Positions 18,038 through 25,996 of a stretch of DNA of 64,000 nucleotides are shown here, piece after piece. Made by a program: the position numbers and the translations under genes. Every line of letters begins with the position of its first letter. The first letter of the stretch is position 1. The DNA comes from Anoxynatronum sibiricum (GTDB taxonomy: Bacteria; Bacillota; Clostridia; Peptostreptococcales; Tindalliaceae), in contig NZ_JBCITM010000004.1 in assembly GCF_039414295.1 (NCBI RefSeq), positions 1-64,000 of the forward strand. Reading direction: 5' to 3'. The notes beneath the pieces were generated by a model. That model was not told the origin of the DNA and ran no database searches. It saw nothing but the letters and a program-made list of their open reading frames with translations.

Positions 18038-19306
18038 TTACAGATAACTGACCATCATGGGATACTCCGCCTCCTGGTCCTGCAGTACTCCACCCATGAG
18101 GGGCTGAATGGGAGAGTGGGAGAAACAGCCCCGAAAAACCGCCCGGGTGCCAAATCGTAATCGGAGGGCATCAATGGTCCGGTCCAGTTGGTGGTGCTTT
18201 TCCAGGTGTTGATGAAAGAGAGACAACTGGTAATATTCATTACTGCAAAGATCAGAAAGATGTACTCCCATGTGCCGCAGAGGTTCTTTCCTCCAAAAAT
18301 TATCAAAAAGACGGCAGCTTTCTTGCCAGAGGAGGGAAGTGACATCAGTGGGGGACGTCAGACGACACTGGTGACGATAAGTGATGAGTTCGCTGGACCG
18401 AAGGGTCACAGATATCACTTGGGCACAGCGTCGGATTTTTCGAAGGCGCATGGCTGTAGTCTCACAGAGGGCCAGCAGAATCTGATGGGCCGTGGCCCGG
18501 TCGGTCACATCAAAAGACAGGGTGTTGGAGTTGCCAATACTCTTGACGGGCATGGGTTCATCCGTCACCCGAGAATCATCCAGCCCATTGGCATACTGCC
18601 AGATGAGCAGTCCTGGCTTTTTCAGCCAGCAGTGAATCAATTTGGGATCAGTCGCCGCCAGCTGGCCAATGGAAAAAATATTGTACCCCCGCAGCTTTCG
18701 GGCGGTGGCACGGCCCACAAAAAACAATTCCTGTACCGGGAGGGGCCACATTTTTTCAGGCACTTCATGACGAAAAAGAGTATGCACCTGGTCTGGTTTC
18801 TGGAACTCCGAAGCCATTTTCGCCAACAGCTTATTGGGGCCGATGCCTACATTCACCGTAAAGCCCAGTTCCTGTCGAATTTGGGTCTTCAGGCGCCTGG
18901 CGGCCGCCACAGCGGCGGCTTCTGCTCCTTGTCCCGGCATCATATCCGGAGGAAGCTGGTAATGCAGAAAGGCCTCGTCAATGGAATACCGTTGAATCAG
19001 GGGCACATACTGGTTCATGATGGCCACCATGGCCTCACTGCACTTTATGTATAATTCATAACGGGGAGGCACCACCACCAGGCCCGGACACTTTTGTCGG
19101 GCACCATAGAGTGTTTCTCCCGTATGAATCCCATATTTCTTGGCGGGAATAGATTTGGCCAGCACAATCCCATGGCGGTCAGCTTCGCTGCCCCCCACCA
19201 CTGCGGGAATGGTGCGCAGATCAAGAGAATCTCCCTGTTGCAGGCGGTAAACCGCCTCCCAGGACAAATAAGCACTGTTCACATCCACATGAAAGACATA
19301 GAACAT
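18038..19306 (-). CDS. Y-family DNA polymerase (Pol IV/V type, UmuC/DinB)
   Basis: A 422-residue translesion polymerase. The catalytic core has the first metal-binding Asp in FHVDVNSAYLSWE, the palm motif YSIDEAFLHY, the fingers region GIHTGE, and a helix-hairpin-helix-like thumb (VGRATARKLRGYNIFSIGQLA). A little-finger domain occupies about 250-360. It copies past damaged bases at the cost of errors. The start at 19306 is used because GGAGGCG precedes it. A LexA-type box lies 30 bases upstream of the start codon, and a small associated protein gene follows. Confidence 0.9.
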   Translation of the reverse strand: MFYVFHVDVNSAYLSWEAVYRLQQGDSLDLRTIPAVVGGSEADRHGIVLAKSIPAKKYGIHTGETLYGARQKCPGLVVVPPRYELYIKCSEAMVAIMNQYVPLIQRYSIDEAFLHYQLPPDMMPGQGAEAAAVAAARRLKTQIRQELGFTVNVGIGPNKLLAKMASEFQKPDQVHTLFRHEVPEKMWPLPVQELFFVGRATARKLRGYNIFSIGQLAATDPKLIHCWLKKPGLLIWQYANGLDDSRVTDEPMPVKSIGNSNTLSFDVTDRATAHQILLALCETTAMRLRKIRRCAQVISVTLRSSELITYRHQCRLTSPTDVTSLLWQESCRLFDNFWRKEPLRHMGVHLSDLCSNEYYQLSLFHQHLEKHHQLDRTIDALRLRFGTRAVFRGCFSHSPIQPLMGGVLQDQEAEYPMMVSYL

Positions 19307-19335
19307 TAGTTTCGCCTCCACCTTCATCATACACG

Positions 19336-19347
19336 GAACATGAGTTC
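19336..19347 (-). promoter_or_regulatory. LexA (SOS) box
   Basis: GAAC-ATGA-GTTC matches the Firmicutes SOS operator core GAAC-N4-GTTC and is followed by G as in the consensus. Its place upstream of the translesion polymerase agrees with damage-induced expression. Confidence 0.7.
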
Positions 19348-19449
19348 GATGTCAATAAGAGGCATGGCGGCGAAGTGACATATTGTTACAGGCGAATAGG
19401 TGGTGGCAATATATGAAAGGCCGATGATCAATGCGTAAATGTTTTACAA

Positions 19450-19478
19450 TTGACATGGTTGGAGCACCATGATAGACT
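19450..19478 (+). promoter_or_regulatory. Candidate promoter of the chemoreceptor
   Basis: TTGACA (19450-19455), a 17-base spacer and TAGACT (19473-19478), about 145 bases before the receptor start. Confidence 0.45.
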
Positions 19479-19624
19479 TCTTCCGACAGAAATGACAATA
19501 TATCAATTTATGACGGCATCAGCAACACTTGCAACAAAAGAGGCTGATGCAGTGGGCACTTGCTTTCAGACAGCCTTATTTGGGCAGGAGCATTCATTCT
19601 AAATGAGAAGGGGGAGGGAATTCT

Positions 19625-21610
19625 ATGAAAAGCTTAAAGCTGAAAATGACGGTTTCTTTTCTGGTGACAAGTATCTTGCTGCTATTGGGAGCGGGGATTG
19701 TGATGTACACCATGGCTTCGAATATGGTGATCGATGTGGCAGAAGAGCTTAAAGAAGAAATGATTGGTAGTTTTTCACAAAATATTGAGCTGCTATTGGA
19801 GCGAAAAGTGGCAGAAACAATGCTTGTCTCAGAAAATGAGGCTGTTAAAGAGATGAACCCAGAAAAAGCACAGCCTTTCCTGATAACAGTTCTTGAAAAA
19901 TCCGATTTCGGAACACTTTCGCTGGTTTTTCCAGATGGCACTGCCTACAACAGCGACCTACAGGTATTCGATTTTAGCCGAAGTGCATACATGGAGCCGA
20001 TTTTCAACCAGGGAGTAGATTCTTTTATTACTAATCCTTTTCCCAGTTCCATTGACGGACAAATGCTGATGGTCATTGCCCACGGTATCAATGATCACCA
20101 GGGAAGACGGGTGGGAGCAGTTTCGGGGTCAATGTACTTATCTGATATAACTGAAATGGTGGAGGAAATCAGTATCAGTGATGCGGGATTTGGCTGGATT
20201 CTTTCAGACAGCGGCATGATTCTGGCGCACCCCGACGAAACGAATGTGGGCATGAATATCAATGAAGTTGAAGCCTATCGCCTGCTGAATATGTCGGAAG
20301 TGGCAGGACAAGCCTCTGGATATCGAAGAATTGCTGTCGGCGGGCAGGATGCGATTCTCCTTAACTCCCAGATTAAAGGAACCCAGGGTTGGAACTTAAT
20401 GGTGGAAGTGAATGCGGCAGAGTTGCTTTCGGAACTGGCATTTTTCAGGACGGCGGCATTGTTTATTTTACTGGTGGCAGTCCTGTTAAGTGTTATTGCA
20501 GGAGTTTGGATTAGCAGTAACACTGTCAAACCGGTCAAAGCGGTTGCTGAAAAATTAGAGAAAATGGCAAGCTATGATTTGACGGAAAATCCGGATGATA
20601 CCATCACCATTTACAAAGACCGAAAAGATGAAATCGGAGATATGATTCGATCAAGTCTGCGGATGCGGGAAAACATGGCTGGTCTGCTTCAGAAAGTGCT
20701 TTCTTCTTCTAAAAATGTGTCGGTTTCTGGAGAAGATCTAAAAGCCACAAGCCAGCAGTCGGCCGCAGCAGCCAATGAAGTGGCGAAAACCATTGAAGAA
20801 ATAGCCCGAGGAGCCACAGACCAGGCAAAAGAGACAGAAACAGGTGCTTCACGCATCAATGAGTTAGGTTTTTTGATTGATCATGACCAGCAATGTCTTC
20901 AGGAGTTGATTCAGGCTGCCGTGAATATGGACAGTGCCAAAAGCGAGGGCATGGCTGCGCTGCAATATACCATTGAGAAATATCAGGAAAGCTCAGAAGC
21001 TGCCGAGGAAATAGCTCAGGTCATTGTGGAAACCAACAACAGTTCGGCGGACATTAAAAAAGCCAGTGGAATGATCAAGAGCATCGCCGAACAAACAAAC
21101 TTACTGGCACTCAATGCTGCCATTGAATCTGCAAGGGCAGGAGAAGCAGGAAGAGGATTTGCGGTGGTGGCAGAAGAAATACGAAAGTTGGCAGAGCAGT
21201 CCAGCTTGTTCACGAATGAAATCGAAGCGATCATTTTGACATTGAACGATAAGACAAACACAGCTGTCAAAAACATGGAGCAAGTGGCTGTCATCAATGA
21301 AGAGCAATCAAAGGGGATTCATGAAACGCAGGAAAAATTTGACAAGATCAATCAATCAGTTTTGAAGGTGCAAAAGGTGATTGAGGAGTTGGATGTGTCA
21401 GGCAGGGAAATGGAAAGAAAAAAGCAGGAAATCATTGCAGTGGTGGAAAACCTGTCAGCAATTTCTCAAGAAAATGCAGCGGGTACAGAAGAAGCTTCGG
21501 CTTCGGTGGAAGAGCAGACGGCAGCCATGGATGAAATTGCCCAGGCGAGTCATGCCCTGTCAGAGCTGGCAGATGAAATGAATCAGGCAATTCTTCAGTT
21601 CAAGCTGTAA
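19625..21610 (+). CDS. Methyl-accepting chemotaxis protein (Cache type)
   Basis: A 661-residue transmembrane receptor. TM1 (about 8-30), an extracellular Cache-type sensor (about 35-275, with FPDGTAYNSD, DFSRSAYMEPIF and GFGWILSDSGMILAHPDE), TM2 (280-300), HAMP (about 302-355) and a methyl-accepting signalling domain with the conserved hairpin tip near residues 487-524 (EQTNLLALNAAIESARAGEAG) are visible. It should modulate CheA; the ligand, probably a small organic molecule, is unknown. GGGGGAGG precedes the ATG. It stands as a single gene ending in two hairpins. Confidence 0.92.
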   Translation: MKSLKLKMTVSFLVTSILLLLGAGIVMYTMASNMVIDVAEELKEEMIGSFSQNIELLLERKVAETMLVSENEAVKEMNPEKAQPFLITVLEKSDFGTLSLVFPDGTAYNSDLQVFDFSRSAYMEPIFNQGVDSFITNPFPSSIDGQMLMVIAHGINDHQGRRVGAVSGSMYLSDITEMVEEISISDAGFGWILSDSGMILAHPDETNVGMNINEVEAYRLLNMSEVAGQASGYRRIAVGGQDAILLNSQIKGTQGWNLMVEVNAAELLSELAFFRTAALFILLVAVLLSVIAGVWISSNTVKPVKAVAEKLEKMASYDLTENPDDTITIYKDRKDEIGDMIRSSLRMRENMAGLLQKVLSSSKNVSVSGEDLKATSQQSAAAANEVAKTIEEIARGATDQAKETETGASRINELGFLIDHDQQCLQELIQAAVNMDSAKSEGMAALQYTIEKYQESSEAAEEIAQVIVETNNSSADIKKASGMIKSIAEQTNLLALNAAIESARAGEAGRGFAVVAEEIRKLAEQSSLFTNEIEAIILTLNDKTNTAVKNMEQVAVINEEQSKGIHETQEKFDKINQSVLKVQKVIEELDVSGREMERKKQEIIAVVENLSAISQENAAGTEEASASVEEQTAAMDEIAQASHALSELADEMNQAILQFKL

Positions 21611-21628
21611 AACGGATAGAATAGTGAA

Positions 21629-21653
21629 GGACAAGGGATGATTTCCCTTGTCC
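21629..21653 (+). terminator. Hairpin after the chemoreceptor
   Basis: GGACAAGGGA and its exact complement flank a 5-base loop. There is no T run of its own; it probably stabilises or assists the terminator that follows. Confidence 0.5.
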
Positions 21654-21655
21654 AA

Positions 21656-21696
21656 AGTAAAAGCAGCCGGTTAACTAAAGACCGGCTGCTTTTACT
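21656..21696. terminator. Bidirectional terminator
   Basis: A 16-bp perfect stem, AGTAAAAGCAGCCGGT with its complement, and a 9-base loop. It separates the convergent chemoreceptor and msrB genes. Confidence 0.85.
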
Positions 21697-22313
21697 CATT
21701 CTTTTGAGGAGAAGGTGGCAAGAAATTCGCCGTAACCTTCGTTTTCAAGCTCATCTACTGGTATAAACCGAAAGGCAGCAGAGTTGGTACAATAACGAAG
21801 CCCGGTGGGTGGAGGTCCGTCGGGAAAAACATGACCCAAATGGGATTCGCCGTGCAGGCTCCGAATTTCGATGCGCTTCATGCCAAAGCTGCTGTCATGT
21901 TCCTCCACAATCAATTCAGGCACTAAAGGACGGGTAAAGCTGGGCCACCCTGATCCTGAGTCATATTTATCAAGTGAGCTGAAAAGCGGCTCGCCGGAAA
22001 CCACATCCACATAGATACCTGCTTCCTTATGGTTCCAGAATTCATTTTGAAAAGGCCGTTCAGTTCCTTTATGCTGAGTTACTTCATATTGCAGAGGAGT
22101 CAGCGATGCTTTCAGCTGGTCATCTGAGGGCTTTTCAAATCCTTGCCACTGATCGGTGCTGAAATAAACGACAGGTGGTGGCGGTACAACGACACTCGCA
22201 ACCCCTGCTATTTCTGCGGCAGGGTCTTGTTGACGCTGAAAGCGCCAGAACAGTAAGGTCATCAACAAAAGCACACCTAAAAGGGATAAACGGCGGGAAT
22301 GAAATACATACAA
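21696..22313 (-). CDS. msrB: Peptide-methionine (R)-S-oxide reductase, membrane-anchored
   Basis: MsrB reduces methionine-R-sulfoxide in damaged proteins. The 205-residue product has an N-terminal membrane anchor (about 9-25) and a proline-rich linker (43-48), so it should work outside the membrane. The catalytic domain (55-205) has GIYVDVVSGEPLFSS, GSGWPSF, HLGHVFPDG and the active-site RYCTNSAAFRF (Cys175). The CxxC zinc pairs of other MsrBs are absent. The start is TTG at 22313: GGAGGTG lies 6 bases upstream, while the ATGs further out overlap that ribosome binding site. It is a single gene. Confidence 0.9.
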   Translation of the reverse strand: MYVFHSRRLSLLGVLLLMTLLFWRFQRQQDPAAEIAGVASVVVPPPPVVYFSTDQWQGFEKPSDDQLKASLTPLQYEVTQHKGTERPFQNEFWNHKEAGIYVDVVSGEPLFSSLDKYDSGSGWPSFTRPLVPELIVEEHDSSFGMKRIEIRSLHGESHLGHVFPDGPPPTGLRYCTNSAAFRFIPVDELENEGYGEFLATFSSKE

Positions 22314-22400
22314 AGTGATCACCTCCATCAAATCTGGGTAAAGCCATTAGGGGCTTTCAAAGCCTGTAATGACGATTCGGGGTTGGTTAATGCAAGTCAA

Positions 22401-22431
22401 CTGAAAGACCGCCGCAGGCGGTTTCTTTCAG
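22401..22431. terminator. GC-rich hairpin
   Basis: CTGAAAG-ACCGCC pairs with GGCGGT-TTCTTTCAG with small bulges. It lies between msrB and the wall enzyme and serves neither clearly. Confidence 0.35.
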
Positions 22432-22459
22432 GATACATAATACATTGTATTTATACCCA

Positions 22460-22474
22460 GGAGAATGATTCTCA
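22460..22474. promoter_or_regulatory. Possible Fur-family box
   Basis: GGAGAAT-G-ATTCTCA is a 7-1-7 inverted repeat close to the Fur/PerR consensus TGATAAT-N-ATTATCA. No gene starts next to it, so its meaning is uncertain. Confidence 0.3.
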
Positions 22475-22626
22475 AATAAAAAATGTCAAAACAGACAGGA
22501 TAACGAAGGGTTTGCTACAAAAAAACCACTAAATAACCACCATAAAACCCCTTGAAAAAGGGACAAATGACCTGGAGACAGCTGTTTTGTAGGACTATTG
22601 GGCAAAAAAAGAAAGACAAACGTCGG

Positions 22627-22655
22627 TTTACATAACAAAGGCCCTGTGATATACT
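22627..22655 (+). promoter_or_regulatory. Sigma-A promoter of the riboswitch-controlled wall enzyme
   Basis: TTTACA (22627-22632), a 17-base spacer and TATACT (22650-22655). The transcript would start near 22662, about 45 bases before the riboswitch. Confidence 0.65.
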
Positions 22656-22704
22656 GCAAGAGGATTGAATGTGAATTTAGCCACCTACTATAAAGAGACG
22701 ACCT

Positions 22705-22787
22705 TAAAATATTCAGGAAAAGGCAAACTGCAGGAAACTGCAGGACGCAAAGCTACAGGGCCTATTCAAGGCAGCCAGTTACCGATG
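22705..22787 (+). promoter_or_regulatory. c-di-GMP-I (GEMM) riboswitch
   Basis: Canonical core: GGCAAAC, then the P2 stem CTGCAG-GAAA-CTGCAG with its GAAA tetraloop, then GGACGCAAAGC, the receptor stem with GGGCCTA, and the 3' GGCAGCCAGTTACCG. These are the defining conserved segments of class I c-di-GMP aptamers. CCAGTTACCG (22774-22783) can alternatively pair with CGGTTGTTGG (22817-22826), a possible expression platform. It lies 75 bases upstream of the SLH-NlpC/P60 gene. Confidence 0.92.
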
Positions 22788-22861
22788 AATGTTTTTTTGT
22801 TTTTTTGCAGCTATTCGGTTGTTGGCGGATTGGAAATCAATGAGGAAACGGGAGTGGAAAT

Positions 22862-23911
22862 GTGCGGAGGAAAGTGGCGGGAGTTATTTTGGGAGTGACA
22901 CTGAGTGTCTTGACAAGTGGAGGCCTGCAGGCGTGGGCAATGCCGGAGATGACATTTTCAGATATCAGGCCGACTGACTGGCATGCCGGTTATGTGATGA
23001 CTCTATCCAGTCTGGATGTGGTCAGGGGATACAGTGACAGCACCTTTAAGCCCAACGAGACCATCAGCAAGGCTGAGTTCATTGTGCTGGCCGTTAAGGC
23101 GCGCCATGATGACATTATGCCGGCATCGGGGGAACACTGGGCAATGAATTACATGCGCAAAGCAGAAGCGTTGGGAGCCATTGCTTCAGGAGAAGCCGCG
23201 GTGATGGAGATGAATGCTTCCATTACCAGAGAAGAAGCTGCCCGAATTTTGGTGAGAACTGCAGGAGAAGAGGGGCTGGAACAGCCGGCGGATCCTTTGA
23301 CCGTTTTTTCGGATATGGAAGCTGTGAAAGAAACGAACCAGCCTTACGTGCATCAGGCAGTTGCCAAGGGGTGGCTTTCCGGTTACCCTAGTGGTGAGTT
23401 CAGACCGGCCAATGAAGTCACCCGGGCGGAGGCATCGGTGATGCTGACCAAATCACTGGGAGATGGGGCCATGAGCCGGGTGGAAGAAATGAAAGCAGCG
23501 GCGGCACGTTACATGGAAACCCAAGAGGCAGAAGCGGAAAAACTCCGGGAAAGCATTCTGGAAACAGCGCTGGAGCTGCAGGGAATTCCTTACCGGAGGG
23601 GCGGCAGCACACCTGCAGGTTTCGACTGTTCTGGCTTTGTCACTTACGTACTGGGACAGCACGGCATTTCACTGCCCCGCAGCAGTGCGGCTATGTATCG
23701 GGCGACGGAGAAGATTTCCATGGATGAACTGGAACCGGGAGACCTGGTCTTTTTTCAGGGATATCAGTCAGGACCCTCCCATGTGGGAATTTACGTAGGC
23801 AACAATGAATTCATTCACGCGCCTTCTTCAGGAAGAACGGTTTCTTTCGACCAGGTGGACGACCCCTCTTACTGGGGCCCCCGGCAGTATGGAGCGGCCC
23901 GTATTTTATAA
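22862..23911 (+). CDS. SLH-domain NlpC/P60 cell-wall endopeptidase
   Basis: A 349-residue exported enzyme. After the signal peptide (about 1-27) come three SLH modules (about 32-205; FSDI..WHAGYV, GYSDSTFKPNETISKAEF, GYPSGEFRPANEVTRAEA) that tether it to secondary wall polymers, a charged helical linker (205-235), and an NlpC/P60 domain (about 235-349) with the catalytic Cys in FDCSGFV, the His in SHVGIYVG and a third residue in FIHAPSSG. It should cleave peptidoglycan stem peptides. The start is GTG 22862; the ATG two bases earlier is in another frame that stops early. Expression is under the c-di-GMP-I riboswitch, linking wall remodelling to motile or sessile state. Confidence 0.9.
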   Translation: MRRKVAGVILGVTLSVLTSGGLQAWAMPEMTFSDIRPTDWHAGYVMTLSSLDVVRGYSDSTFKPNETISKAEFIVLAVKARHDDIMPASGEHWAMNYMRKAEALGAIASGEAAVMEMNASITREEAARILVRTAGEEGLEQPADPLTVFSDMEAVKETNQPYVHQAVAKGWLSGYPSGEFRPANEVTRAEASVMLTKSLGDGAMSRVEEMKAAAARYMETQEAEAEKLRESILETALELQGIPYRRGGSTPAGFDCSGFVTYVLGQHGISLPRSSAAMYRATEKISMDELEPGDLVFFQGYQSGPSHVGIYVGNNEFIHAPSSGRTVSFDQVDDPSYWGPRQYGAARIL

Positions 23912-23925
23912 CATCTAACATCAAG

Positions 23926-23975
23926 AAACAGCCAGTTGTCTGCTCAAAAGGAGCAAGCCGACTGGCTGTTTTTTA
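23926..23975 (+). terminator. Terminator of the NlpC/P60 gene
   Basis: AAACAGCCAGT pairs with ACTGGCTGTTT across an inner CTGCTC/GAGCA stem and is followed by a T run. Confidence 0.8.
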
Positions 23976-23997
23976 ATACTTCTTTAAGAATACATCT

Positions 23998-24645
23998 TTA
24001 CCTGTAGACAAGTTCTCCCGTCAGGGCCCGGATTATTTCGGCATGATCCGGCCATCTCTGGATCAGTGCCTCACGGCTGCCGATGGTGTAATCAGCGGGA
24101 TGATACCCCGGTGCCATGGTGGTGCCCAGCAGGGCCCAGGAGCCGCCGGGCTTCAGGCGAAGCCCCTGCCAGATGCCGGCGGGGACCACCTGCTGTAAGG
24201 CCATCCCTTCAAAAAGCTGATTTCCCAGAAGGGTCACAGAACTTGAACCGTCTTCGTGAAGCTGGCACAGTTCCACGGGGTCACCCAGATAAAAATGGTA
24301 GACCTCATCAGCTTTCAGCTGGTGGAAATGGGAAAAGCTGTCGGCGGTGAGGAGGTAATAAATGGCGGTGCCAAAGGGGCGCTCTGCTGCCGGCGTATTT
24401 TCTGAAACGCTGCTTTTTGACGACTCGCCTGACCCGCCTTCGACCTGAGACGGTTTTGAGCGAAACCGGAGAGGGAGACAGTGGAGGGGCAGGGTTTCTG
24501 TCGAAGTGTAGTTATTTCGGTACATGCCACCCTCGCCTTCCAGCGGCTCCAGGTTCAGCAGATGAATGAGATCTTCGGCAGTGAACGCAGGGGTGGAAAC
24601 AAGACGGTGCTGCGGGGTGGTACTGATTTCATCAGAAGGGTTCAT
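23998..24645 (-). CDS. Cupin-superfamily protein (DUF985-type)
   Basis: A 215-residue protein with the DUF985 pattern: LIHLLNLEPLEGEGGMYRNNYTS near residue 26, GTAIYYLL.., HFHQLKADEVYHFYLGDPVEL near 108-128, and GIWQG, LGTTMAPGYHPADY towards the end. These are single-domain beta-barrel cupins whose reaction is mostly unknown. An atypical Ser/Glu-rich insert (about 62-88) interrupts the barrel. The gene overlaps the 3' end of the oxidoreductase gene by 14 bases, so the two are co-translated. Confidence 0.8.
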   Translation of the reverse strand: MNPSDEISTTPQHRLVSTPAFTAEDLIHLLNLEPLEGEGGMYRNNYTSTETLPLHCLPLRFRSKPSQVEGGSGESSKSSVSENTPAAERPFGTAIYYLLTADSFSHFHQLKADEVYHFYLGDPVELCQLHEDGSSSVTLLGNQLFEGMALQQVVPAGIWQGLRLKPGGSWALLGTTMAPGYHPADYTIGSREALIQRWPDHAEIIRALTGELVYR

Positions 24646-25804
24646 GGACAGTCACCCACTTTCCTGCTTCATTGGCACTGGCTTCAATGGCATTGGACAG
24701 GGCAACAATTCTCGCAGCCTCCCGAAAGGTGGGATAGCTGGCGTTCCCGGAAGCATCGGGTTTCTTTCCGGTACGAATGTCGGTATATACTTCCTGAAAA
24801 AGACGGGTGAAGCTGTCGGTGAAACCGCCTCCAAAGGCCATCACCTCTGTTTGAATGCCGCTGCCTTTTTCCGCCTGGTGAAGCTTTCCCGGCTCTTCTG
24901 AATTCCACCAGAGATTCCGGTGTGTACCGGTTATTTCCATGGTCAGGTGATTCATACGCCCCTGGGAAACCTCAGAAAGCACCATGGAGCCAATGGCCCC
25001 GTTCTCGAAACGCAGGTGAACACAGGCGGCGTCCTCAGAATCAATCCGAATTACCTGGGGAGCTGGTTTGGAAGCAAGGGGCAAAGGCAGCGGGGTTTCT
25101 TCACCAGTGAGAGATAAATCCTCGGGCGCTTGCTTAGAGGGAGAAGTGTTTGAAAGCGATGTCATCAAGCCTTCTTTGAGCTGGCGCGCTGGGTGAAAAC
25201 AGCCAAAAACAGCAGCAACGGCCTGAATTCGCTGTCCGCTGAGGTGTTGGGCCAGGTCCAGCCAATGAGATCCAATTTCTGTCACTGCCCGCATGCTGCC
25301 GGCCAGCTCTGGCTGGTAACGCCAGTCAGGGGGAGCCGGCAGTGCGTGAAACTCCTGGAGATAGGTGCCGTGAATCAGCAACACGTTTCCAAAATCAGGG
25401 GTCTGAACAATTTTCCGGGCTTTTTGACAGGCATCATGGTACCTCACATTGAAATTGACGGCACAGATACTGTCCCTGTTTTCCGTCAGTGCCACCAGAT
25501 CCCTTGCTTCTTCTGTTGTCAGGGTCAGGGGTTTTTCGCAAATAAGAGCCTTTCCCTTTTCCAGCAGCATCCGAATCATGGGAGCGTGAAGGGTTGGCGG
25601 TGTGCAAATGTGAACACAGTCAATGTCATCGGCCAATAGTACGCTGGGGTCCTGAGTGATCACAGGCACCTGCCAGGTTTCGCCAAAAGCCTGGGCTTTA
25701 CTCAGATGACGGTTGACCACCGCCTGAATGTCAATGCCGCTGGACCGGAGAGCGGCCGCGTGGGTATGGGCGATGGTTCCGGTGCCTAAAATAGCTGCTT
25801 TCAA
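24632..25804 (-). CDS. Gfo/Idh/MocA-family oxidoreductase
   Basis: A 390-residue NAD(P)-dependent sugar/inositol-type dehydrogenase. The N-terminal Rossmann motif is ILGTGTIAHTHAAAL, the conserved CEKPLTL (EKP) and the catalytic-region EIGSHWLDLAQHLSG are present, and a C-terminal beta-sheet domain follows with an unusual Ser/Pro-rich stretch (about 215-245). The substrate is not predictable. TTG 25804 is taken as the start, with AGTAGG 8 bases upstream; GTG 25813 is the alternative. It forms a two-gene operon with the cupin gene. Confidence 0.82.
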   Translation of the reverse strand: MKAAILGTGTIAHTHAAALRSSGIDIQAVVNRHLSKAQAFGETWQVPVITQDPSVLLADDIDCVHICTPPTLHAPMIRMLLEKGKALICEKPLTLTTEEARDLVALTENRDSICAVNFNVRYHDACQKARKIVQTPDFGNVLLIHGTYLQEFHALPAPPDWRYQPELAGSMRAVTEIGSHWLDLAQHLSGQRIQAVAAVFGCFHPARQLKEGLMTSLSNTSPSKQAPEDLSLTGEETPLPLPLASKPAPQVIRIDSEDAACVHLRFENGAIGSMVLSEVSQGRMNHLTMEITGTHRNLWWNSEEPGKLHQAEKGSGIQTEVMAFGGGFTDSFTRLFQEVYTDIRTGKKPDASGNASYPTFREAARIVALSNAIEASANEAGKWVTVHEPF

Positions 25805-25923
25805 GGCGCACACCTACTTTCTCATATTTGATCAGAGTGGTTCTTATGTTTTATTTTATCAGTTGAGGCGAAATAATTCAGAAAAACCTGCATAGGATGG
25901 ATGAAAAAAAACATCTTTCATGG

Positions 25924-25962
25924 TATGATGATATCAGGTTGTCACTTGTCTGACAACAGACA
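25924..25962 (+). promoter_or_regulatory. Candidate promoter and operator of the nucleoside transporter operon
   Basis: TATGAT at 25924-25929 is a likely -10 (a weak -35, ATGAAA, lies 17 bases upstream). Downstream, TTGTC-T-GACAA (25946-25956) is palindromic and nested in a second repeat TGTCTG..CAGACA. This is a candidate site for the GntR regulator encoded at 31.1 kb. Confidence 0.4.
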
Positions 25963-25996
25963 ATCAAAAAAGAAAAATCATTAAGGGGGTTTATTC

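Noticed and set aside
22665..22898. Short open frame over the c-di-GMP-I riboswitch
   Set aside because: It lies on a structured RNA element and ends inside the wall enzyme gene in another frame.
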